IMG/VR virus record: IMGVR_UViG_3300046012_000369 | Location: 1-39,826 of that record | Source of the DNA: a virus | Direction: 5' to 3' (one strand) | DNA length: 39,826 nucleotides | Shown here: piece by piece, positions 6,471-11,788 of the stretch | How the letters are laid out: every line of letters begins with the position of its first letter | Numbering within the stretch: position 1 is the first letter of the stretch | The notes under the pieces: model-generated | Seen by the model: the letters and a program-made list of their open reading frames with translations, nothing else | Database searches by the model: none | What the model was told of the DNA's origin: nothing | Translations under genes and position numbers: made by a program

Positions 6471-6833
6471 TCAGTTGTCCCGGTGCCGCGCGAACGCGGA
6501 GCTGCTGGGTCGGAAAACCTGCTTCGTCGGCACGAGGCGCACGGTGGCGGCGGGCACGAGGTCGCGGTCGATCCGCGGCAGGTGCGCCTTGAGTCCGGCG
6601 CTGCATCCCTCGATGCTGCAGCTCCCGCGCATCCACACCTCGCCGGCGTCGTCGGTGTAGATCTGCGCCTGCGCAAGGTCGAGCCTGTGCAGGTGCTCAG
6701 GCTCGGGCGGCGCGGGCTTCGGCGTAAGCAGGTTGATGACGGCGGCGCCGGCGGTGATCAGGAGCACCATCGCCGGCAACATGCAGACGCGTGCCAGATT
6801 GCCGGGCGTCGTATTGAGAAATGCGTGGATCAT
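6471..6833 (-). CDS. Hypothetical membrane-anchored protein
   Basis: 120 residues. One transmembrane helix near the N-terminus (MLPAMVLLITAGAAVINLL, about 18-36), a Pro-rich spacer (TPKPAPPEPE), then a soluble domain with two cysteines (GSCSIEGCSAG) and a basic end. AAAGGAG seven bases before ATG 6833 and an ATGA overlap with the preceding gene support the start. Single-spanning phage proteins of this size include superinfection-exclusion and spanin components, but no family is recognisable. Confidence 0.65.
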   Translation of the reverse strand: MIHAFLNTTPGNLARVCMLPAMVLLITAGAAVINLLTPKPAPPEPEHLHRLDLAQAQIYTDDAGEVWMRGSCSIEGCSAGLKAHLPRIDRDLVPAATVRLVPTKQVFRPSSSAFARHRDN

Positions 6834-7111
6834 TTCGATTCTCCTTTACACCTTTCGCACTCCATGGTCCGTGCGCGTTGGTCGGCTTTTCGCTGCATCT
6901 CCTCGATGTTTGCCTCGGGGTTCGTCATGAAGTCGTCGCATGGCACGCTTATGGCGTGTCCTCTTGCACAGCTCGACAGCATCCAGGAAGTCGATTGCCC
7001 AATTACCGCATACCCCGCAAAGACGCCGTACGTGCGCTGATAGCTGGAGGTTGGGTCTCCTCGCCATCGCGCCCGAATGTTGGAAAAGAAAATTCGCAAT
7101 AGTCGGATCAT
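6830..7111 (-). CDS. Small hypothetical protein
   Basis: 93 residues. It starts at the ATG that overlaps the stop of the Rad50-like gene (ATGA at 7111-7108); the open frame upstream to 7309 is a shadow. The N-terminus is basic and hydrophobic (MIRLLRIFFSNIRARWRG), the middle has isolated cysteines and the end carries CERCKGE, perhaps half of a zinc site. Function unknown. It ends in an ATGA overlap with the membrane-protein gene. Confidence 0.6.
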   Translation of the reverse strand: MIRLLRIFFSNIRARWRGDPTSSYQRTYGVFAGYAVIGQSTSWMLSSCARGHAISVPCDDFMTNPEANIEEMQRKADQRARTMECERCKGESK

Positions 7112-8562
7112 CGCGCCGGCACGATCTCGACCTGGTCGCCCGAGGCCTCGCCGTCCTCCATAGTGATGCACGGCCGTCCGCCGGCGTCGATGCGCTCGAT
7201 AAGCAGCTGATGGTCGCTCTTCGCGATCATGCCCTCTACCAGCGCAAAGGTGTCGTCGTCGAGCAGGTCGCCGTCGCGGATGAGCATGATCTTCAACTCC
7301 GGGTTCCACGCGATGCCGAGTGAGACGCTCACGCGGATCTGTTCAGCGTGGCTCGCCTGCACGAAGGGCAGCTCGTTGTAGAGCACCTCGTCGTCTGAGA
7401 AGCTGAGGCCGCTGATCGGGAACTTCGCGCGCGCGATCGCGTCGATGCGTTCCTGTTCTTTCGCCTTCACGATGGCGTCCTGCTTCGCCCAGGACTCCTC
7501 GGCCATGGTCACACTCTTCACCGCCATGCGATAGGCGTTGCGGTGGCGAATCGAGTCGTTGGTTTGACCGGCCCTGGTGAGCTGCGCGGCAACCTCGGCC
7601 GTGTCAGTCAGCTTGCCCACTTCCATGTGCTCGGCCTCCTTGCGCATCCGCCGCGCGTCATCGGTGGCCGTGGCCTTCTCTTCCTGCAGCGCCTTGATGC
7701 GGAGCTGCAGCTGCTCGATCTCGGCGGTAATGTCGTACGTTCGCTGCTCCCGCGCGTCGGCCTGCTCGATCTTGCGGAGCTTCGCCTGTTCCTGCGCCGC
7801 AACCAGATTGTTGTGGTTTGCCGCCTCTTCAAGCTGCTTGGTCAGCGCGGCCGTGTCGATCATCTCTTCGGGCAGTTTCGGATCGGGCACGGCAAAGGCA
7901 TTCAGGCGCGCCTTAGCTGCGTCGACATCGCGGCCGGCATCGCGCCGCGCGTCATAGGCCATCTTCTTTGCCGCCTCGATCGCGTCGAGGTCGACATCGA
8001 GCGTCACCATCCTGCGCAGCGTCTCCAGCTGCTTCCTCGGCTCCATGCGCGCGAAGGCCAGCGGATCGAATGTCGTGCCGCGGTTCCACGCGTCGATCAA
8101 GGTCTGCGGCGTGGGGTACTTCTCTTTGTTCTTGCCATAGACGTTGAGCTTGGTGAGGTAGGGTTCCTTGCCACCATCGATGCGCGTAAAGGTGCGCTCC
8201 ACCTTGAAATCCCCGAAGTCGATCTGCACGGTCGCGGTGCGCGCACCCTTGCGGATCGGCTGCGAGGGAATCTTCGTGGTGCCGCGGATCGCGAAGTCGT
8301 AGGCGTCGAGCATCGACGTTTTGCCGCTGCCGTTCTTGCCGGCGAAGATGACCGTCGATCCCTTCGGCCGGAAGCGCACAAGCTTGATGCGCTTCACGTT
8401 CTCAACCTGCATCGCGATGATCTTGCGGCCGGGCTGCGCAGGCGCCGCCGGCTTGTCGCAGGTGTCGCAGAGCTGCTGCTTGTCGGGTCCCTGGTGTGTA
8501 GCCGGCTTCTCGCCGCACACCTGGCACATCGTCGGGTTAGCTGCTTTCTTCTTCGGTGCCAT
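7108..8562 (-). CDS. Rad50/SbcC/RecF-like coiled-coil ATPase
   Basis: 484 residues. A zinc-ribbon-like N-terminus (CQVCG at 13-17, CDTC at 32-35) precedes an ABC/SMC-type ATPase: Walker A AGKNGSGKT (74-82), then a heptad-rich coiled coil (roughly 180-370), then a C-terminal half with a Walker-B-like stretch KIMLIRDGDLLDDD. This is the AAA_23 architecture of Rad50/SbcC, with a short coiled coil and no clear CxxC zinc hook at its tip. Such ATPases act with a nuclease (Mre11/SbcD) in end processing and recombination; no partner phosphoesterase is encoded here, though a PD-(D/E)XK nuclease lies at 37855-38385. AGAGGAG seven bases before ATG 8562 supports the start, which overlaps the previous gene by 26 bases. 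Confidence 0.82.
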   Translation of the reverse strand: MAPKKKAANPTMCQVCGEKPATHQGPDKQQLCDTCDKPAAPAQPGRKIIAMQVENVKRIKLVRFRPKGSTVIFAGKNGSGKTSMLDAYDFAIRGTTKIPSQPIRKGARTATVQIDFGDFKVERTFTRIDGGKEPYLTKLNVYGKNKEKYPTPQTLIDAWNRGTTFDPLAFARMEPRKQLETLRRMVTLDVDLDAIEAAKKMAYDARRDAGRDVDAAKARLNAFAVPDPKLPEEMIDTAALTKQLEEAANHNNLVAAQEQAKLRKIEQADAREQRTYDITAEIEQLQLRIKALQEEKATATDDARRMRKEAEHMEVGKLTDTAEVAAQLTRAGQTNDSIRHRNAYRMAVKSVTMAEESWAKQDAIVKAKEQERIDAIARAKFPISGLSFSDDEVLYNELPFVQASHAEQIRVSVSLGIAWNPELKIMLIRDGDLLDDDTFALVEGMIAKSDHQLLIERIDAGGRPCITMEDGEASGDQVEIVPAR

Positions 8563-8908
8563 GCGTAGTCTCCTCTGTCTGGTTGTCGATGCGGTTTTGT
8601 TCGGGATGAACGGTCACTTTCTTTACAACTTCGGGATCGAGCTCGCGCGTGTAGACGGGCTTGCGGTCCATGCTGGCGCGCATCACATCTCCGAAGTCGC
8701 GGCCCTTCGCCATCTGCTCCGTCACCCAAACAATGTCGGGCGTATAGCCGAGCATCACGCGCACGTTGGGCTTGAGTCCGGGCATGAAGTCGTGCAGGGA
8801 TTTTGCGATGGGCTGGCCGAGCTGCAGCTTCTCGATGTTGGCCGGCTCAAGAATAAAAATGACGCAGGGGTCTTCATTCTCCGGCGTGTTGAGTAACGCG
8901 ACGATCAT
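8537..8908 (-). CDS. Hypothetical protein
   Basis: 123 residues, not recognised. It begins with a strand-like segment (MIVALLNTPENEDPCVIFIL), has a helical middle (PDIVWVTEQMAKGRDFGDVM) and ends acidic (NQTEETTHGTEEESS). AGGAGG about seven bases before ATG 8908 fixes the start; the frame further upstream is the Arg-rich shadow of an acidic gene. It directly precedes, and overlaps, the Rad50-like gene. Confidence 0.7.
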   Translation of the reverse strand: MIVALLNTPENEDPCVIFILEPANIEKLQLGQPIAKSLHDFMPGLKPNVRVMLGYTPDIVWVTEQMAKGRDFGDVMRASMDRKPVYTRELDPEVVKKVTVHPEQNRIDNQTEETTHGTEEESS

Positions 8909-9066
8909 CGTTCGTCCTCCTCGTCGTCGTCGTCGATCTCCGCATCCGCGAAAAGAACGTTGTTCGGATCCTCGGCGAGCTTCTCCAGCGCACATTCGAT
9001 GGCCTCGGCTTCGCTTTCCGCCTCGACGATCAGGTCGCCGCTGAACTCAACCTTCCACTTAGCCAC
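8905..9066 (-). CDS. Very small acidic protein
   Basis: 53 residues from a GTG at 9066 with GGAGG five bases upstream. The sequence begins MAKWKVEFSGDLIVEAESEA, has a helix (AEAIECALEKLAEDP) and ends in an Asp/Glu run (EIDDDDEEDER). The beta-alpha opening resembles small phage proteins with a strand-strand-helix fold. It overlaps the KH-protein gene by 8 bases and the next gene by an ATGA, so the frame is well framed on both sides despite its length. Function unknown; the charge would suit binding a basic partner. Confidence 0.65.
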   Translation of the reverse strand: MAKWKVEFSGDLIVEAESEAEAIECALEKLAEDPNNVLFADAEIDDDDEEDER

Positions 9067-9673
9067 GGATGCCTCCGCTCATCAGTTCGCGGGCCGTGTT
9101 GTTTACCAAGGCGTGCAGCGCGTCGATCTTGTTCTGCTTCTCGCGGCACTCAGGATTGCTGCACAGCGTATGCGCGGCGTTCGCCCAGCTGCATGTGCGG
9201 CCGCTCAGCAGGTGGCACGGCTTGTGATACGTGCAGAGGCAGTGCACGCAGGTGCCGATCGAGTTGTCGAGCTTGATCACTCCGATTCCGACGCGGCCGG
9301 CATTCTGAAACGTGACGCCCTCGCGTTGGGTCGGCTCGCCATGCTTCTTCGCCCACTCAGGATCCTCCGGCCGGATGTCCAGCTCGAAGCGGTAGCCGAG
9401 TCTGCGGCCGATGCCGTAAAAGAGCGTGCGCAGCGATCGCGCGGTGCGCCCATGCTTGCCGACAATCTTGCCCACGTCGCCAGAGGCAACGCGCAGCACA
9501 AAGCTGCTGATCGTGTCGTTCGCGCTGGTTTCGATGAAGATGCTTTTTGGATCGTCGACCAGGCCGGCTGCGGTGGCGTGCAGCCATCGCATCGCGTCTA
9601 AGTGCGCTGCATCAAAATCGCTGTCTGGTGGGAAAATCGGGGCTTCGTTCTGAACTAAGTGAATCGTGTCCAC
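9059..9673 (-). CDS. KhpA-like KH-domain RNA-binding protein fused to a cysteine-rich domain
   Basis: 204 residues from GTG at 9673 (AGAAAGG five bases upstream). The open frame to 9709 is unlikely to be used because the promoter at 9712-9740 would start RNA near 9705. Residues about 34-100 match bacterial KhpA: LVDDPKSIFIET, then VGKIVGKHGRTARSLRTLFY with the GKHG loop that grips RNA in KH domains. KhpA itself is a free protein of about 80 residues. Here the domain is followed by a second part with at least seven Cys (about 142, 145, 147, 153, 161, 171, 176), probably zinc-binding, including CVHCLC and CSNPEC. First gene of the leftward early operon, hence a candidate early RNA-level regulator. 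Confidence 0.8.
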   Translation of the reverse strand: MDTIHLVQNEAPIFPPDSDFDAAHLDAMRWLHATAAGLVDDPKSIFIETSANDTISSFVLRVASGDVGKIVGKHGRTARSLRTLFYGIGRRLGYRFELDIRPEDPEWAKKHGEPTQREGVTFQNAGRVGIGVIKLDNSIGTCVHCLCTYHKPCHLLSGRTCSWANAAHTLCSNPECREKQNKIDALHALVNNTARELMSGGIRG

Positions 9674-9711
9674 AGGTGCCTTTCTCTGACTGCGAGGACT
9701 TGTATGCACCG

Positions 9712-9740
9712 ATGCAAACAGAATGGCATCAATATGTCAA
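9712..9740 (-). promoter_or_regulatory. Promoter of the leftward early operon
   Basis: Read on the minus strand: TTGACA (complement of 9735-9740), 17 bases, then TTGCAT (complement of 9712-9717). The -35 box is perfect; the -10 box matches 3 of 6. It lies between the U-tract of the late-operon terminator and the KH-protein gene and is the only promoter-like sequence found for the operon 9673 to 3366. Confidence 0.65.
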
Positions 9741-9743
9741 CGG

Positions 9744-9784
9744 AAAAAAATAACCCCGCCAGGGCGTGCGTGCCCGGCGGGGTT
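9744..9784 (-). terminator. Intrinsic terminator ending the late operon
   Basis: On the minus strand AACCCCGCC (9784-9776) pairs with GGCGGGGTT (9760-9752), with GGGC/GCCC extending the stem inside around a six-base loop and one bulged base. A run of seven U follows (A's at 9744-9750 on the plus strand). This textbook rho-independent terminator separates the late operon from the early promoter 4 bases further on. Confidence 0.92.
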
Positions 9785-9818
9785 CTCCCAGGGTTGCTGT
9801 CCCTCGCCTTGCGGCTTT

Positions 9819-10190
9819 TTATAAAGCGGCCGTCTCATCCTCCTGCAGGTTGGTGGGCAGCGGGGTGAGGGTGCTTGGATCGGTGACGGAGCCCGCCTTC
9901 TGGTAGGCGGCGATGGCGTCGGTGAGCGACTGGTCGAGGTCGGCCGCGATCGCGAGCGCATTCGGGCTGAGGGTGGTGTCGGCCTGCAGCACTTTGATCT
10001 CGGCCTGGAAGCCGCCGAGGATTGTGACGATCTCGTCGGGCACGCTGCCGCCCGAGGCCAGCGAGGTAATCAGGCCGGGGATGGCGCCGCCGAGTTGCGC
10101 AATCAGCGTGGCGATGCCGGGTGGGATGACGCCGAGCTCCTGCAGCAGGTTCGGCAGAAGCGAGATAAGCAGGGTGATGGCGGTGGGCAT
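9819..10190 (-). CDS. Hypothetical hydrophobic protein, last gene of late operon
   Basis: 123 residues. The first 50 residues are hydrophobic and glycine-rich (ITLLISLLPNLLQELG, TLIAQLGGAIPGLITSLASG); the second half is soluble and helical (PNALAIAADLDQSLTDAIAA). GGAG nine bases before ATG 10190. Not recognised. Its place next to the holin-like gene and just before the terminator suggests a part in lysis or membrane association, but no family supports that. Confidence 0.6.
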   Translation of the reverse strand: MPTAITLLISLLPNLLQELGVIPPGIATLIAQLGGAIPGLITSLASGGSVPDEIVTILGGFQAEIKVLQADTTLSPNALAIAADLDQSLTDAIAAYQKAGSVTDPSTLTPLPTNLQEDETAAL

Positions 10191-10244
10191 TGGGTCTGTC
10201 TCCAGTCGTGCGTTTGTGCGGCTGTTACCTGCCGGGTTGTCCTT

Positions 10245-11027
10245 CTACTTCGGCGGTCCTGCGGCTAGGGCAGTCTGCGCCGCCTGAAACTTCGCCTGCG
10301 CCGCGCTGACCGCATTGTTGAGTGCGGTCGCGTCGGTCGTGCCTCCCGAGTTGTGGTACGCCTGCTCTGCCAGGTCCGCGGCGTTGAGCGCGGTATTCAC
10401 GTCGACGATGGCCTGCAGCTGTGCCGCGCTGATGCGGATCTTCCCTGCCTGCACGTCGGCCGTGGTGTTTTTCATGAACGCGTGCACCGTCTGCAGCGCG
10501 CGGTTCGCCTGCGCGTCGACCTGGTTGATCGCGCCGGCGGGCAGCGTCGCCATGACGGGCTGCTTCGGTGCGCAGCCGGTCAATGCGAGCGCGAACATCA
10601 GATAGCCGGCACAGCCGATGATCAGCAGCACAAGCGGCGCCTTAGTCGCCAGGCCCGCGGAGTTCTGCTGCTGAGGCGGCGCGGTCTGCGGAGGCGGTAA
10701 AGCGCTCGCCGGTGCGCGGAAGGCCTGCGCGATGCCGTGGATGCCGCCGGCCGCGATGAAGATCACGACGAGCTGCGAGAGCGTCGTCTGACTCATGAAG
10801 TTGGCGGGCTGCATTCCGGCGAACACTCCCACGATCGAGAGGCCGAGATTCACCAGCACGGCCCAGCGGCCCTGGATGGCGCCGTTCGGGACGGCGCGCT
10901 TCACCAGCTGGGTCACGCCGCTCACGAAGGTTGCGATCGCGATCACGCGCGTCGGCGTCTGGTGCCACAGGTCAATCCAGAAAGCGGAGCTGAAGAGTGC
11001 GACGGCTGCGAGCAGATGGACGTGCAT
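10245..11027 (-). CDS. Holin-like membrane protein fused to a lipoprotein-like segment
   Basis: 260 residues. Up to four hydrophobic segments in the first 105 residues (HLLAAVALFSSAFWI, TRVIAIATFVSGVTQLV, WAVLVNLGLSIVGVFAG, TLSQLVVIFIAAGGIHGI) suit a holin. A Pro/Gln linker (ALPPPQTAPPQQQNSAG) follows, then a fifth hydrophobic stretch ending LALTGCAPKQ, which looks like a lipobox, then a soluble Ala-rich helical domain resembling outer spanins or coiled-coil lipoproteins. One frame may thus encode holin and spanin functions, or an internal start may yield a separate lipoprotein. AAGGAG six bases before the ATG. The assignment to lysis is inferred from topology and position. Confidence 0.55.
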   Translation of the reverse strand: MHVHLLAAVALFSSAFWIDLWHQTPTRVIAIATFVSGVTQLVKRAVPNGAIQGRWAVLVNLGLSIVGVFAGMQPANFMSQTTLSQLVVIFIAAGGIHGIAQAFRAPASALPPPQTAPPQQQNSAGLATKAPLVLLIIGCAGYLMFALALTGCAPKQPVMATLPAGAINQVDAQANRALQTVHAFMKNTTADVQAGKIRISAAQLQAIVDVNTALNAADLAEQAYHNSGGTTDATALNNAVSAAQAKFQAAQTALAAGPPK

Positions 11028-11222
11028 GGCGTTCTCCTTGGGTGGCTTTGAATGGTGGGGGCGGGACGGAGCAGGGCATCGGCGAACCCGGAGTTGCAGA
11101 CCATTGCAGACTTCTTCGCCGCTTTTCTGGACTCCGCCCGCCGCCGTGCTGATACTACCTCACCGGCCGTGCGCGCAAAGGATTTTCTTCGGCTGTTTGC
11201 CGTTGCCGGTTCCGATTCCCAT

Positions 11223-11396
11223 TCAGTGACGGCCGACCACCACCATTGCATTCAGCACTTCGATAAAGTAGCCGCCGCTCATCACAATGCGCGTCGTCGT
11301 CTTTTGCTCCACGATGCGGAGCACGGTCTGCCCGGCGAGCTGGTTGAACATCCTGCGCTGCTCCTGGTCCTCCCGCAGCTCGTCCGTCGTGTCCAT
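11223..11396 (-). CDS. Small hypothetical protein
   Basis: 57 residues from ATG 11396 (AGAGG about eleven bases upstream); the frame opens at a GTG at 11435 without an RBS. Charged N-terminal helix (ELREDQEQRRMFNQLAGQ), then strands ending GGYFIEVLNAMVVVGRH. Not recognised. The following 195 bases (11028-11222) contain no convincing gene; a 20-codon frame starting near 11227 is too weak to call. Confidence 0.45.
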   Translation of the reverse strand: MDTTDELREDQEQRRMFNQLAGQTVLRIVEQKTTTRIVMSGGYFIEVLNAMVVVGRH

Positions 11397-11400
11397 GCCA

Positions 11401-11460
11401 TCAAAGGACCTCTGTCCAGCGTCTCCAGTATGCACGCAGGCTGCGCAGCAGCTCCCTCAT
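11401..11460 (-). CDS. Possible 19-residue amphipathic peptide
   Basis: MRELLRSLRAYWRRWTEVL, coupled by TGATG to the preceding gene and ending in another TGATG. The helix would be strongly basic and amphipathic with two Trp. It could be a true mini-gene or only a reinitiation step that brings ribosomes to 11396. Evidence is limited to the two overlaps. Confidence 0.25.
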   Translation of the reverse strand: MRELLRSLRAYWRRWTEVL

Positions 11461-11681
11461 CAGTGGCCTCGTATCGCGCGAGCCACTTCGATGCAGCCCC
11501 ATATCAGCGACGGCGCGCCGCACAGGATGCCGAAAGCCCACATCGCGCCCGCCTGCCGGTTGAGCACCTTGAAAATGCGATCGAACTTTTTCAGGTTTCC
11601 ATCGTGGCGCGGGCCGGCCGTCTCCCGCTCATATTCGGCCTGGTAGCTCTGGCAGATTACCCTCACATCGCTATCTGTCAT
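11460..11681 (-). CDS. Small membrane protein
   Basis: 73 residues: a charged N-terminal helix (QSYQAEYERETAGPRHDGNL) then one transmembrane helix near the C-terminus (MWAFGILCGAPSLIWGCIEV). AGGAGG nine bases before ATG 11681 supports this start. A GTG at 11720 with its own GGAGGGG would add 13 very basic residues. The size and position between tail spike and holin-like gene would suit an auxiliary lysis protein, but no family is recognised. Confidence 0.55.
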   Translation of the reverse strand: MTDSDVRVICQSYQAEYERETAGPRHDGNLKKFDRIFKVLNRQAGAMWAFGILCGAPSLIWGCIEVARAIRGH

Positions 11682-11788
11682 CTCGCGCTGCCTCCTCTCG
11701 CGTCGCTTCCTCGCTGACACCGTTCCCCTCCGCGCTTCACCTTACCGGCTCGCGCGGCCGCTTCCACTCCCATTTTCGAGTTACCTGT

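Noticed and set aside
10943-11251. 102-codon minus frame filling the gap 11028-11222
   Set aside because: Low-quality composition, no RBS at any start, and it runs into the holin-like gene in a different frame.
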